From NCBI GenBank assembly GCA_026182355.1, contig JAPFBL010000069.1:1276001-1340000 (forward strand): a DNA stretch of 64,000 nucleotides, written 5' to 3'. The stretch is from Hermatobates lingyangjiaoensis. Its lineage: Eukaryota > Arthropoda > Insecta > Hemiptera > Hermatobatidae. Of this stretch, positions 22,896 to 36,760 are shown one piece after another. Position 1 is the stretch's first letter. Each line of letters begins with the position of its first letter. Under the pieces are notes generated by a model. It was not told the origin of the DNA. It ran no database searches and worked only from the letters and a program-made list of their open reading frames with translations. The translations under genes and the position numbers were made by a program.

Positions 22896-25187
22896 TTTTT
22901 GTATCCTTTTATTTTATCTTTTTAAAAGTGTTGTCTTTTTATTTAGTCATGGTCAAATTGATTCATGGTTGAGTCATCTCAAAACCCTCTTTTGCAAGTT
23001 TGCAGATCTTTCATTACCTAGTCAGGAATGACTAGGAATCCACCGCAACACGAATTCACCCATTATGATCAGCTAAATAAAGGGAGTTCTGCCACGACTG
23101 GCATCAGCTTTCTTTCTGTCGTAAAGAGCAACGAAAACAAAATAGTAACTTTGGTGTCAATCAACAAAATGATTTTTATCTAGAAGGTCTCATTTTTGTC
23201 AAAGCAATAACTATTTCCTCTACATTAAAATTGAATGAATTACAGCTATGGATATCCTCAACACTTAGCATTAAAAACTGATCTGCTTCTAAATACTTCA
23301 AGTTTCATTAACAGTTTCATCGGGGTAAATTATTTAGTACAACTCGTATTTCTAACGAATATTACTAGCTATCTCTCAGTTTTCCATATTCAGGCTGTCA
23401 AGGGACAGGAGAGACTAATTCTCGGTCATCATCAATAAAACTCCACTGCTAATAGATGTTCACACTTTAATTCAATATAAGCATTCAGACTAAACAGAGA
23501 GTCAGCTTTTCTAAATCCGTAGAGTATATGGAGTCACACATTTTTTTTTTCAATAATTAAAATTCTTTGTCAGTATTTTAAATTTTTTTCCAGAGAAGGA
23601 TTTAAAACTATTTAAAAATTATAAACATCAGTTTACCAGAGATTCATTAATATGTAGTTTGTTGTTGTTGTTACAGAAGTCTACATAAACAGTTTTTTTT
23701 TTTTTAGCAAAAATGCTATCCCACGGGAGGAAAGTGTGATTTGACATCCGCTTCAATTACAGAGGAGTCTCGTAGCAGTGAATACGGTACACACTCAAAA
23801 GCGACAGTTCAACACCTCTTCTAGGAATGGTACACACAAGATGTTCCATCTCCCGCATGAAAAATATCGGGTCATAGTCAATGCCAACCTCAATCAATTG
23901 ATAAACAAACGTGTATATTTGTGTAAATGAATAACTTCAATTATTCATTAAAACAGTAACTACGAGTATATTTTAGTTACGAATTCATAACTTTTAAAAT
24001 TAATAATGTAGTATAATAAAATCCTAAATAATTGCTAAAATTTATAAGCGCAAAGAGTTAATATGAAACCAAAATAAGAAAATTTTTTTTTATTCATATT
24101 AATTGTTTTGTTCTTTTCTTATCTCATTTAAAGATCATTAGTGAAAAAAATTAATTAAATAGACCAATAAATCTAAATTACAACCTAACTAATAACTAAT
24201 ACAAAATATAAAAGTAAATAAGAATTTTACTTTTATTGTAGATAAGGATAAACACTTTTTTTTCCTTTACTATGGGTAAATAATAGTGATTATGAAAATA
24301 TTCTACCTGCACATTTTGATGGATTTACATGTTTTGTGGTTCCCAAAGTCAATTTTTGACGTTTTTACTTTACTATCAGTATAGCGATGAACAAAATTCG
24401 AACTCGAATTTTCAAGCATGTTCTGAAGTCCTAAAAGTCCTTTTTTAACATTTTTTTTTATGATGTGTAAGTGTGTATGGGTGGGTGGATATCAAAAAGT
24501 TAGTGGGCACACTTCAGAATACAGTTTTTGATGGATCAAATTCATATTTTACACAAAAATGGGTCTTATATGCCTATTGTCTGGGGGCAATGTTGAATAA
24601 TGAGAAGCTACTTTTTTGCCAACAATGTGTTAATAAACTTCTTTTTTCCTTAACTACCATTTCAGGTTTCATACAACCAATAAAATGATCATAGCTACAT
24701 TTAAATAAATGATACGAAATTTATTAAAATGCATTTATAGCTATATAAAAAAAAAAAGATAACATCAGTTGGTTTTTAACGAGTTTGATGTAATGTTTAC
24801 TAATAGCAAAGTTGAGTGTCGTCCACTTCAGATTTTTAAATATAAAAATTGATTTGTTTCTAAAGAAGATTTGAAGAGCAAAATTTTGCAATATCTTGTG
24901 TTAACATCAGTTTAGAAGTAATACTCTCATTGATGAGCCGCGTGATATAAATCTAGTTAGTTCAAACTGTTCCATGGACAGAATATTTTCTTGTCACTGA
25001 TGAGTTCTCCTGCAGGCTGAATTATATTTAACTGTCCGTCTGCATTGACTGGTCTGCAGCCCTTCCTGTATCAGGCCTTCCTATCTCTCTACCTGTCACA
25101 GAACACTAAAGATAAATGAGAAAGCCTATTCAATGCCTAAAAGTGCTTAAAAGCCTATTTATTTCTTTTAGATATTTAATATATTAA
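22896..25187. other. AT-rich stretch, nothing supported
   Basis: Short spurious frames only, apart from the weak inverted Z repeat at 24800-24830. No conserved domain, tRNA or repeat partner was recognised. Confidence 0.5.
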
Positions 25188-25960
25188 CCTCAAAGCAGTA
25201 TACTAGATCCAGTTCTGTATAACATTGACACCCATGATATTCCTGTGCACCCTGAAACACTTCTGTGTATTTTTTCTGATGTTACAACAATCCTATCCAG
25301 AAACCCTGAACCTATTATTTACACAAATATCCTCTAAGAACACTTAAATAACATTGAGGCTTGATTGCAAAAGTGGCACTTAAATATTAATATAAAGAAA
25401 TGTGTTCATGCAAAATTTACTTTAGAAAAAGCACCATGTCCCAATATCACTATGAATGGCGGTCTCCATCCAACTGCAGATGTCCTTAGGTATTTAGGGC
25501 TCTTGATTGACAAAAGACTAACTTGGAATCCTCATACCCAACTGAAAAGACTTGACTTAAAACGACGTTTGTTATTACTGAACTGACTTCTAGGGAAACA
25601 CTCAAAGTTGACGCTACATAACAAAGTACTACTATACAAAACATTACTGCGACCGACCTGGACTTACGGACTTGAACTATGAGTTTATGCAAAACCTTCC
25701 AATATTCATAGAATACAGTCGTTACAATCTAGAAACCTCCGCACTATCAGAAATGCTCCTTATTACGTCAAAAACTACACCCTTCATAAAGACCTAAAAA
25801 TTCAGTTAATTCAAAATTTAGCCCCTGGTCGTTATAAGTCATTATAAAACAACCTTTCCTTGCTTCCTCCTCATCTTCCCAGAATCCCCCAAGACGACTC
25901 AAAAAAAGATGGCCCAGGGCTCTACTGCTACGATAACATACTATAAAACAATGTAAAAAG
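25188..25960 (+). pseudogene. Jockey-like LINE reverse transcriptase tail
   Basis: It opens with PQSSILDPVLYNI, a decayed P-Q-G-S-V-L-G-P-x-L-Y RT box. FSDVTTILSRN follows in the position of the catalytic FADD box, which is therefore destroyed. Next comes QKWHLNINIKKC, the W-R-I-x-I-N-x-x-K-C motif, then LRYLGLLIDKRLTW with HTQLK. Past a stop near 25584, LLYKTLLRPTWTYGLEL and an RIQSLQSRNLRTI block are the jockey-clade C-terminal signature. Several stops and at least one frameshift make it dead. It is the same kind of protein as at 56.6 kb but more diverged, so it is an older insertion. It is 5'-truncated; no clear poly(A) was found. Confidence 0.85.
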
Positions 25961-26810
25961 AACCAGTGGGCTTCATTCTTTACTCATGTGCATCGAAGTT
26001 ATTGTATAATCTCCTACTACATATGCTTTTACGCAAAATATCCATAGTTGTTTATTTGTAAATAAAGATGGTTAAACAAAATTTATTAAACATTCACAGA
26101 AATTACTTTAACTGATATAACATTTAGTGTATACTATATAAAGTTATTTGTGTCTGTTAAGTACAAAGATATTCCTATATCCTAACATATCTTGTATGTC
26201 TTTACAGTTTTACCTGCATGAGTTATTCCACTTTTTTCTTTTCTACATAAAATAATGATTCACTTCTATTTTCTGTCCAATTTTGTCTGAATACTTTTAT
26301 TTCATTTTTTTCCCCTTTCTTTAATTATACTCTATAAAAAAGGGAAATTGGCTGCACATTTACGTAGATTTCTTAAAGAACCCTAGTGTTGATAGAACAA
26401 GTGCTGGCTTCTATTCTACATCTTTTTTGGATTCAAGAATGGTGATGCAGTTCTCAGTAATTTCGAATTACGAGTAGTACAGATGAAGGGGGCTGCATAA
26501 ATGTTACAAGGGATTTGAGGTTCTTCAAATGCTGCGGGCTCATAAGGTCGAAGTGATCACTGCCACTTTAATACAGGCTGTGTGATTATTAATTTGGTAA
26601 ATGACACTACACGGCAATCATTTCTCTCACTATAAATATACACTTATCAATGATTAAATTTTGTTTTAAAAAAATGAATTTTGGCCTACCATCTTAAACA
26701 GGATTATTAATTGGTGTAATAACTACCAACACAATTAATTAACCACTTTAATAATAATAAATTTCATTTCAATCAATTGAATAATCAGGTACCTCTAACA
26801 TCATTTAGGA

Positions 26811-28340
26811 GAGTGGCTCCCAAACTGTGTGTCGTGGGTCACTGAGACGTTTTGGAGGATCGCAACATGGCGAATAAAAAATAGTTATTATATAAAATAA
26901 CGTTATAAATAATACAAGTATATAAATAATATATAAATTATTACCGAAAGCTGACATTTTTTAAAAAGTTCCTAGAAAATTCTTAAAAGTTCTATATTAC
27001 AAAAAAAATAACTACAGCTACATTCTAAATAATATATAACTTTTTAAAAATAAATGCCTATAATAATAAATCATAATAGGAATGAGTAATATTTAAGTGG
27101 AAAATTAAGCTTTAAATAAAATAAAATTCAAATTTCAATTATTGTGAAATGTTATAGAAAGCTCTTGAACTTTCCATTGCAATTTAGAAGGCGAAGCCAA
27201 TCGGCTGGTGTGTCAGTGAACAAAGTGGTAACAGGTAAAGGAGGTTGTTATTCTCATGAACTTTTTGTTTCTTTTAATATTTTTATAAACTTTACAATTC
27301 ATGTATCAACGATCAGAATTCGTGGCTTAAAACTGAAAGCCAGCTTAAGTGGAAGGCCAGATTCAAATTGGAGCAGTGAAGATATTAAGAAATGAAAAGA
27401 TGTGGTCACTAATATTGTAGATACAACAGTACAACGCAGGTCAGTGTTACAGTATAGTAAATAACAGATGGAAAGACAAAATAGAAGTAGATCACAAAAT
27501 AATAACAATTAATATGTAAAGCATAGTTTCACCTGTTCTGGCAATAGGCTAATTAGCTAATTAGCAAAGGCTAATCCTTTACCCACGTGTGTGATTTACC
27601 AATGACAGTATGAAATCATCAAAATTACATCATATAACAATCAAGCACAGTAAATTCCGTGATAAACCTCTTGAATATTTTTAGAATAAACTGAACGAGT
27701 ATAAGGTGAAAAAGAATGTATTACAAGATAATGTACATGGACTGATAACGAAAACACCTTCATCAACTCATATGAAGTATCACTAATAATCATTCAAGAC
27801 GGAGCTTCTCACACAAGTGGCGGGAAATTTATTCTTCCTTCAGCAAAAAGGATGCTACAAAGAATGATAAGTGAGAAAGTTGTAAGAGAGATATCTAAGA
27901 TTCCACTCTCAAATAACACTGTCTATCGTAGAATTGCTGAGATGGTAGAAAATCTTATTAATAGAAAAATAAGCTCAACGTTTTTTGCCATAGAGCTCGA
28001 TGAAAGCACTGATTTATCTTTTTGTCGCTAATTTTCTTTCATTCATAAAATATGATTTGAAGGAACTATTGAAAAATATCTTTTTTGTGCACAGTTGCAA
28101 ACAAGTACCACTGCCGATTCCAATTTTACACTCTCTGACAAATTGATTACAACACATAACCTTGATTGGACAAAGTGTGTTGGGCTTACAACCAATGGGG
28201 CTAGTGCTATGTCAGGAAATATAACAGGGCAAAATCAAGAGTAAAAACTATTGCTTTTAGCAAAATGGGCACATTGTAGCATCCAAAGAAAGTCATTGTT
28301 AGCAAACGCAATCACCGAAAGTTTAAAAATGCGTTTCAAC
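26811..28340 (+). pseudogene. hAT transposase pseudogene, ZBED5/SCAND3-like
   Basis: The left end AGTGGCTCCCAAACTGTGTG at 26811-26831 resembles the terminal repeat of hAT elements (cf. CAGTGGTTCCCAAACT). Coding begins to be readable at about 27660 (RDKPLEYF). An 88-codon frame from 27765 to 28031 then reads NSYEVSLIIIQ, ILPSAKRML, SKIPLSNNTVYRRIAEMVEN and FFAIELDESTD, the hallmark hAT block with the catalytic Asp of L-D-E-S-T-D. In another frame at 28043-28242 come TTHNLDWTKCVGLTTNGASA and MSGN, and then WAHCSIQRKSL (cf. H-C-x-I-H-R). Known ZBED5/SCAND3-type proteins derive from this hAT family. The C-terminal dimerisation region and right terminal repeat are not visible. No host use is suggested, since frames are broken. 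Confidence 0.8.
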
Positions 28341-28530
28341 AGATCATTGCAGTAGTACATTAATAAAATTTTGCTGGAGATCAGAATCAAACAGTTGTTG
28401 AATTCTGATAATTCTAGATCATACTATAAAAGTGGACTGTACATTTCTCTCGTTCTTTTGAATTATGTTTTAATATATTTTAATAAATACGTCTCTATAC
28501 AAAAATCACAAGCATGTTAAAATTCCCTAA

Positions 28531-28580
28531 TATGAGTAAATACCACACTATAAATAATTCACAAGTAATGAATATTATAA
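28531..28580 (-). repeat. Interspersed repeat L, inverted copy
   Basis: TATGAGTAAATACCACACTA, followed by ACAAGTAATG, is the reverse complement of the L core. It lies just past the hAT pseudogene, so L may belong to a hAT end. Confidence 0.5.
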
Positions 28581-28923
28581 TAATTTTAATGGATTCAATG
28601 AGAAAGTTAGTATTCTAATTAACAATATGTGCTTACAATTAACACTATTATTTTTTTTACTTTTTATTCCAGTAGGAGTTATAAAGATAATGAGTAATAT
28701 ATTATAATGTAAACTTCTGAATAAAATTCAAACATAATGATCTAGATTGTGAATCAGACCATATTACGCTGCTACTTCATTCCTTTTGCCTCTTCTGTAC
28801 AAAATAATTGTAAAATAAAATCACCAGTAATTCACCTCATGCATATTTAGTTGTATTATTAGTTCCTGTGTAGTTTATTCACAATGAAGAAATTAAAAAA
28901 AAAAACAATTTTTGTGAAAAACA

Positions 28924-28960
28924 ACTCGATTGAAGTGCTTAAAGTTCTTCTTCAGGTTAC
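28924..28960 (-). repeat. Degenerate hammerhead-like motif G
   Basis: On minus, CCTGAAGAAGAACTTTAAGC then CACTTCAATCG. It shares CTGAAGA-A-GAAC with family E, but the GAAA box has decayed (CAATC). Confidence 0.35.
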
Positions 28961-30548
28961 ATATGAGTATCAGAAAGCTGATAGATTAAATCCAATCTAA
29001 CCTTAACATCTTATCCCATCTTATCTTCACAGTAAATAGGTGCAATCTAAAAGAGAATATCAAGTTTTCGAAATATAATAATAAATTTCCTTTTCCATGG
29101 AGGAATTACCTCCATTACTTTTATCTTAACTGTTTTTTTAACTGTTTGTTGGGTGTATTGCTTGTTAATATTTCATTTAAAATTACAAATAGTAAATAAT
29201 GAATATTCATTTATTTTGGACTTGAAATGTATTCTTTATCTATATTACTACCATCACATTGGTAATTATAATCAGTTAGATAAATGATTCATTCCTTATT
29301 AAAGTATAGTGGTAAATTACTTAATTTAGGATCAGGCGAAGAAAAAGTTTGTGCAGGAGTCGTTTATTTATTTGTAAAATTCCGTTACACATGGTCCATA
29401 CAAATTCAATTTACCTTAGGAATGATCCCACAGTGTTTCTGAAACAGAAACACTGGCTTTTCGTATTCAACTTTGTACATCGATCCTATATTTGAATATA
29501 TTTAACTGACTTGCGAGTTAAGAATCATCCAACAGTTATCAGAATTATCTAGAATTTTCTGAAATTACTTAGATAATGACAGATAACTTTTTTTGTTTTT
29601 TTTCTATCTATAGAAAAGTTTTCTTTACTATGACTAAACTTTTTGAAAATTTTTAACAATATCAGAATTTTATTTGAACAGTTTGGCTTACAACAACGTG
29701 AAAAATATCATGAAAAGTAATAAATTGGAATTGTATAGCAACGAAACAGACATTCAGAAAATTCTATGTTACAAAATCATGTAACATGTTCATGAGGTTT
29801 CCATGAATTATTAAAAAAGATTGATTATAATGCTATTTTCAATAGAGTAAGAATTTAAATAACTTTTAAATACTATTGTCTTTATTGCAATAACTATAAA
29901 CAAGGAAATGATTAATTTATTTAAAAATGCATGTAAGAAAAGTTGTTAGTCGATGTACTAAATAATTATGGCATTTACACAGCCAGAAAGGCAAAGTTAT
30001 TACGGGACTACTAGTTTAGTATGCTCAACAGGGCAGACACATGCTTCGAGTAATGATAAGCTTCTTCTATGAATGAAACAGTTGACCTAAAGTCAATGAA
30101 TGACCGGTGAATCATTGATGCGAAACATTCTTGTATCATTTGAATAATTATAATTCTCTTGTAGAACCTGTTTTGATCTTTGATGTGTACCTATACCTTT
30201 CGGTCAAAACACATAAAATCAAATCAGGCCGATGCATTTTACTTGCTGCCCTTTAGTCACACCCCAATAGGGTGCTGCCAAGGTGACCACGCGGAGGCGG
30301 GCAACAAGATGCTACATCGCGCAACCAATTCATAATTCGCGCATCAGTACCAAAATCGGAACACACAAACGCAAGGCAAAAAACAGGTTATCTTGGTACT
30401 TAAGGTGATCATAGGACCTACAATAAATAAATAAAAGGGAACACAACGGACTTATAAAAACAAACATGACAAGATTAGAATAATATATAAATATATATAC
30501 TTTTTCGATGAAAATACGATCCGAAATGGACAAATACACTTAAATGTA
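28961..30548. other. AT-rich stretch, nothing supported
   Basis: No gene. A GATGCGAAACATTC word near 30115-30130 resembles the right half of a hammerhead-like motif, but no left half is recognisable. 30210-30330 is slightly GC-richer. Confidence 0.4.
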
Positions 30549-30745
30549 CATAAAGAAACATAAAGAAATTAAAAACACAAACTTACAGTCTCTAATTTTT
30601 GGCTGAACCGTCTTCAGGAGAGATAAGAGAGGGAAACCAAGCGCACTTGTACACAGACAGTTGGAGACCCAACCAACGGTCTCCAACTCCACTTAGAGAC
30701 TGTAAGTTTGTGTTTTTAATTTCTCTATGTTTCTTTATGTGAGTG
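30549..30745. repeat. Foldback B3 with hammerhead-like motif
   Basis: The outer arms ACATAAAGAAATTAAAAAC and ACACAAACTTACAGTCTC (30549-30594) are mirrored at 30691-30745. Inner GTTGGAGACC/GGTCTCCAAC words pair near 30660-30690. On minus at 30591-30619 it reads CTGAAGA / C / GGT-TCA-GCC / AAAA / AATT / A, i.e. family B with GAAA changed to AAAA. Confidence 0.7.
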
Positions 30746-32373
30746 TTAGTCTCTTTTTGGTGAATTTTTGTTGTAACTGTAATTATATATATACACATAT
30801 ATATTTTAAAGGACTTACAACTTTTATAAGTTTTTATGAAATAAATGACATTTCTTGTTCTACAAACCCATTATGTTTCACATTTTGTTAAACTGTCAAG
30901 TATTTGATCATTCAGTTAAGTCATAAATGTTTATATAACTCTCTCAGTGTACGAATGCCTTATTGGGAAGTCAACAAAATGCAATTTTTTTTTTTCAGCT
31001 CTCTCAAGAAATATAGCAACAAATGCAAATTGTAAAGAGTCCGGTATAAAACATAAATTGTCTATTTTAGTAGCTGTCATATGGGGTATTGAGAAAAAAA
31101 TTGGATATCACTGTGGGAAGCCGGTTCTATGTAATATGAAACTTGATTTATTTCTTTAAAAAAGAAATTCTCTCGCGAATCTAAATTTACAAACGATTTG
31201 GCAAAATGAGCTTTCATAATCAAGTTAATATGGCCAAGCCTTATTTAAAAATCCCATTCTAAGACTCATTTGTTAAAAAAAAAATCTTAACATATTATAA
31301 TTGATTCGACATAACAATATTTTGCCTATTATTAGTATAATAAAAGTTTTGGATTAGTCAGAAATGGTACATACTCATTTTTACTACAAATTAATATATT
31401 TTGTTGATTATCAATAAGATAATCAATCATATTACTCCATAGATTATCAATAAAATTAATTGATTTACTCCAACAATTTACCAATTAAAAAAAAGTTTTT
31501 ATCTTTTTTTTTTGCAAAGTGACATTTATTCCAAAAGGATTTTATGTTTTTATAGTCGTATAACTTGTTTTCTTAATAATTAACGATTGCTTTGTATATC
31601 TATATATATACACAGGCAATTATTAAAGGCAGATTTTTTTAATATTAAATTATTTTGTAGTAATTACAGGATTCGTAAATTAAAATGATTTAGGAATTAT
31701 AAATAAATAGTTTAGTTTTATTTTCTCAATTATAAACAATTTTTTGAGAATACATGATAAATACACGTATTTATCATGTAAATAGTTTCTAGGTCAATTT
31801 CAAAAGCAGTACTATTTCTAAATGATATAGCAGACATGACTCCCATTTGGCATGAAGTTTTTATCAGTCGAGACGTAGCGTATGGTAGGTTTGAATTGAC
31901 GGACACTACCTTTAACCATTCACTTCGTTTTGACTTCTCTTCTTTTTTCCGTTTAGTTGCTCTACACTTGTAGAGTAAAACAATGTCTTCAAAGTGAGAT
32001 TGAAAAGAAATTTATAACCTGAAAGATGAGGAATGTATTCTATTTTATTTTTCCGAATAGTGACTCTGAATTTTGTTTCCTTTGTATGAAAAATACGTCA
32101 TATATATTGGAAGATATTTTTGAAACATTGAAACTTTCAAATTGCTTAAGCCTCTTCTGAAACATGAATCTGAAATTTCAGATCAGCTTATACATTCATA
32201 GTTCTCTAACATTAAAAATCCTCTATAAATCGAGTCTAATGTTTTTGTTTTGGAAACAAATAAAGATAACCATTTGAAGAGAGGTGATATCATACACACA
32301 AAAGATAATGTGATATACTTTGTTAAGCTGCATAACGTGTTGCTCAGTTGTTTCAGTATAAGGTTTGTTAGGT
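30746..32373. other. AT-rich stretch, nothing supported
   Basis: No gene or repeat partner was recognised. Local hairpins such as CTCTACACTTGTAGAG near 31960 are unremarkable. Confidence 0.5.
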
Positions 32374-32810
32374 CAGTGTTTCTGAAACTGTTTTACTTCA
32401 GGGCACCCCAATGTAATAAACAAAGCTTTGGTGCGCATCACTGATTTGAGTAGAAAATTTACCTGAAATTTAAAAATAGAAAACTGATAGAAAATTAAAA
32501 GAAATAGTTTTTTTAAGAAAATGAGATAAGTAAGAAATGATTTAAATCCCCAAGGAAAGAAAAAAATAAAGTATTTGTTCTCTATTGCTTCTTAAAAATT
32601 AAAGAAATTTACTTTCCAGTTCAAAACATCAATTGGCAAAAACTTGGCTCAGACTTAAAAATTATTGGTGTTTCTAAAATAAATTAAAACAATGAAAATT
32701 TTTAAAATATAAATCTTTTATATAAATTTAATCTTCTGTTATCTTGAGGGGCACGTGGCTTACTTCTAGGACGCGCCAATGCACCCTGGCGCACCGTTTA
32801 AGAAGCACTG
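32374..32810. mobile_element. Non-autonomous hAT element (MITE), 437 bp
   Basis: Terminal inverted repeats are CAGTGTTTCTGAAACTG on the left and the complement of CAGTGCTTCTTAAACGGTGC on the right. The left flank TGTTAGGT (32366-32373) and right flank GCTTAGGT (32811-32818) agree at 6 of 8 positions, consistent with an aged 8-bp hAT target-site duplication. The interior is AT-rich and non-coding. It would depend on a transposase from a related autonomous hAT. Confidence 0.8.
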
Positions 32811-32880
32811 GCTTAGGTTATGTTGCCACAAGATAACACACATAAGGCGAACATTAGCCCCTCACGATACCATAAAATGT

Positions 32881-32960
32881 ATTACTTGTGCAATCTGTTA
32901 TAGTGTGGTATTTACTCATATTGGGGGGGTTTCAAGAATTACTTTTCCACACAAAAAAAA
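32881..32960 (+). repeat. Interspersed repeat L, copy 2
   Basis: Best match to 91-170: ATTACTTGT, TCTGTTATAGTGTGGTATTT and CCACACAAA occur in the same order. Confidence 0.6.
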
Positions 32961-33019
32961 TTTAATATGAAATTTTTTTTGTTAGCGAGGACATCATTTT
33001 TTAAATCTCCCAATATCAG

Positions 33020-33215
33020 AAAATGAACCTTCCACATTGGGAGCTCTAAATTTTGTCTAACTCAAGTCTATTTAGAGTAGGGATCTTTAACGACTATCTG
33101 ACATCGTATAGGCTCAGAACTGATCCTTCTGCGGGATGACGTGCTCAAATTTATTCACCCCAATCCTGAATCTACCAGTCCAGAGGCAAACATGTTGCCC
33201 ATGGGATAATCTGGC
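33020..33215 (-). mobile_element. SINE copy S2
   Basis: Reverse-complement order of S1: CATTGGGAGCTCTAAATTTTG, then CTGACATCGTATAGGCTC, GGGATGACGTGCTC and CCTGAATCTACCAGTCC (B-box region). It has internal deletions. Confidence 0.55.
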
Positions 33216-35721
33216 TACACTTGATAAGTATTTAAGCCATGCCTTTATGATGGTACAGAAAATAGATTGAAAGGGGAAAAAATCAAAAATAGGTTGTAAC
33301 TGTAAATTGAAAGTATATTATTTTTGAACTAATAGGAGGAAAAGACTTTCTACGGAAAAGAACGCCGTAGTTACGGGTTCAGTATATATGCGCACTTACA
33401 TCATTTCTTAAATATATCTACTACAGATACTGGCTATGTATATGCACTAATAGTATCACTAAAACCAAAAACAGAACTTATATTATTATTCAACTAGTTT
33501 CAAATAAGAAACTTAAACAGGAATGATTGATCTGTATAAACAACCTCCCTCATTTGTCACCTTCTAGGAAATGAACTGCAAGAAACATTTGTAATATTTC
33601 TCATGACCCGCTAAATATTCAAAATAACAAACAACACCACAAATATTGTAATTCTTAAAAGATAGACAATACAAATGTTGAAGCAAAAGAACAATATAGC
33701 TTCAAAATTATATAAAACACAATAAAATTGTATTGTTTACCAATTAACTAAATTAAAAATAATAGGTTTTATTATTAATATTTTTGGCATATAGTAATCG
33801 TTTGAATCATAGAAAAAAGTATTCATCAATTTTACTATTATTGTTAATATTAGTAACATTGTAAGTAGTAGTTATTAATACTGTAATTTATATTATATTG
33901 TATTATTGTATTATAATATTACTAATATTAATTATTGTATTATATTATATTGTATATTAGTAATATTGTTGGTAGAAGTAACATACTACTATATTGTTAT
34001 TGTTGGTTAATTTTAATGGTGTAAAATTCACCAAGCTCTGATATTCATCCATTAGAAGAAGTTTAGTGTATTGTTGAACAGTACTTTTCTACTTAATGAT
34101 TACCGAATAATTCTCAAAGAAAAATATTAAATTCTAATGACAGGAATTCAAGAATGTCTTTTGGCTTTTTTTTTCTGTTTTTCATGTGTGAAATCTGTTA
34201 TTTGAAATGCTCCTAATAACTACTTCAAAGTTTTATAGCAGGTGAGCAGCTGGTGAGTAAAATGTATATGAGTCATACACTGAGCAAAGCGTCTGCAACC
34301 TTTTTTAGATGTGGGTCAAATCAACTAAAATATAGCTATTAAGCAAGCGTTTATGGTCAAAGATATTATATCTTTTTTTAAAACTGTCTTTTAATGAAAG
34401 GTAAATTAAAACATATTTGAAAAATAATTAAACATAAAAGGAATAGCCATAATATTTAAATGGGAACTTCCCTGAAAAGCAATTCTAATTATAAAATTTT
34501 TAAAAAAAAAAAATGAAACCTGCTCATGAATATTACTTTCACATATATAACACATTACATAACTCATCAGGCTAATTATAACATTGCTTTAGTGTTCTCA
34601 GTAATTTTTAGTTATTTTGCGTAATTCCAATAAATGTTAGAATAATTTTTTGCATCATAAATTTTGTTATCACTAAACAATTTTTTATAAATATTAGTGT
34701 GAAAACCTGCAATAAAGTTGGCAGTTGTAGTATTCCTGCAAGAACAAAATATTGTAGCAACATAGTTTGTTTTCTCATAATTAATAAGGTCTATAATTCA
34801 TTAATCTTTTACGAAAAGCGTTTCTGAACCTTCAATTGCTGGTAGCAAACTGTGCAACAGTTCATGTTTTGATAAGTGCCAGCACTTATAGCATCTCATG
34901 GAATAATTTTACACATTTATGTTTTGAGGTAAAGGTTTTTTTAAACCATTTTTGATACTTCCTTTCATACTACCTATATAAGTTTAGATAATTATTCAAA
35001 ATTTTACGTAATTATTAATAACGTTACAAATTGTAATGTTTGACTGATGCAACTATATGATATAAAGGAAACTATTTTTGCCTTAAAATAATTATAATAC
35101 TTTATCACATGATAAAACGAACTTTGTCTTTGACTTTATGACAAAATTGTAATAACTTTCATCAAAAACTTGATATTTGTTTTTTAGTTTTAAGCTAAAT
35201 AATAATACAGTTTTTTATAATATTATTAAAGTATATAAAAAAAGAACAGTTTATAAACAGTTATATTGGGTTATTTATATGTTCAGTCAATTGTAATTTT
35301 ATTGAACGATATTTTTAGATCAATGGAAAAGATAATTAACTCATTAAAATCTATTATGTGTAACTGATAGGGGCCAGCAAAGCACAGTGGCTTGCACGCT
35401 TCTCTCTAGACGGTCCTTGGTTTTTTTAGCCTAAAATGTCTTTATCTTGTGAAGAATTGTCCAAAAATTATCAACCCTTCTTTGTTTGTGCTTTATAAAT
35501 AATCCAATATAAAGAAAGAAAAAAGAAAAAAATTTATTGATTTATTGTTTATCAATAAACATATTTAAATACGATATAAAGTGAATAACACGAAAAGGTG
35601 GTAGAGCTCTCAAAAATTAAAGAACAAAACCCTAAATCTAGAAAAATGGAAGAATAATATGTATTTCTTTGCGTCAAACAGAAGCTCATCAGACAAAAAT
35701 ATACATCAGTTCTCATAAATA
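33216..35721. other. AT-rich stretch, nothing supported
   Basis: Low-complexity ATT/TAT repeats at about 33760-34020. A GGGGCCAGCAAAGCACAGTG word near 35369 is tRNA-like in texture, but no B box follows. Confidence 0.4.
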
Positions 35722-35760
35722 AAAAGATTTCACATAAACACGTGAAATAACAATCAATGC
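35722..35760 (+). repeat. Foldback family A, 5' end fragment only
   Basis: AAAAGATTTCACATAAACAC through GTGAAATAACAATCAATG, then unrelated sequence. Only about 38 bp of the family's constant 5' end. Confidence 0.75.
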
Positions 35761-36289
35761 AATAATAACAGTATTCATACATATAAACATAATAAAGTAT
35801 ATTGATATTCTCAATAGAAGTAAAATCAAATATAACTTATCATTAAATTGGAAACAGTGAGTGAAAGTATTATCATTACGTTAAATAAGAATTATTCCAA
35901 CAATTAGAGATTTGTGGTACTTATGGTTGGAAATGATTCAGTACTTTATCATTCGACGAGTCAGTCAAGAGCCCGCGAAAATCATAAATCATTTTTATAT
36001 AACCTTTCTTTTAAAAACCACCCATCATATGCTTTCTATAATTTGATGCCTCACAGAAAAACTATACTCACTGTAGATTGACCACTTAGAGATAGTGATT
36101 AGTACCTACAAGACGAAACACCCAGCACAAGTCAGTGAGTAGACCATGCAGCACCTGCTGAGGGAATGGTTAAGACTGATGAGTTAGAGTCTTATAATAT
36201 GACAAAAACTCGAAAGTAACTGTTGATTCAAAATAGATAACGACTAATTATGACTTGAGAACTGGATGGTTTATTCCTTTCAGTCATTA

Positions 36290-36760
36290 ATAGTATCACA
36301 CTCAGGTTAATACTGACCTCATGTATACAGTATCAATAATATCACATTAAGGTAAAATATTGACCTCAAATATACAGTAAATATGTTATTGACCTCACAT
36401 ACACCCCTGTCTTGTTATACTTTATCAACAGTTATAAATTTACTCACAGTCAGAGTATATACCCATATACACTCAAGTTAAATACTGACCTCATAATCAC
36501 ATAAATACTGACCACATATAAAGTAAATAATGACTTCATACCCAAGGTAAATGCCAATCTGATATACACAGTAAATACTGACCTCACATTTTCAGTGAAT
36601 ACTGACGTAATCAGTCAGAGTAAATACTGACCTCTTAATCACATAAATACTGACCACATATAAAGTAAATAATGACTTCATACTCAAGGTAAATGCCAAT
36701 CTGATACACGAAGTAAATATTTTCCTCATAATCGCATAAATACTGACCACATATAAAAGT
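36290..36760. repeat. Minisatellite with a 141-bp higher-order unit
   Basis: A short unit with the core AAATACTGACCTCA repeats about every 25-35 bp. A larger block starting at 36481 recurs at 36622 with few changes, through AAGTAAATAATGACTTCATA and GGTAAATGCCAATCTGATA. The variants are consistent with unequal exchange. Confidence 0.85.
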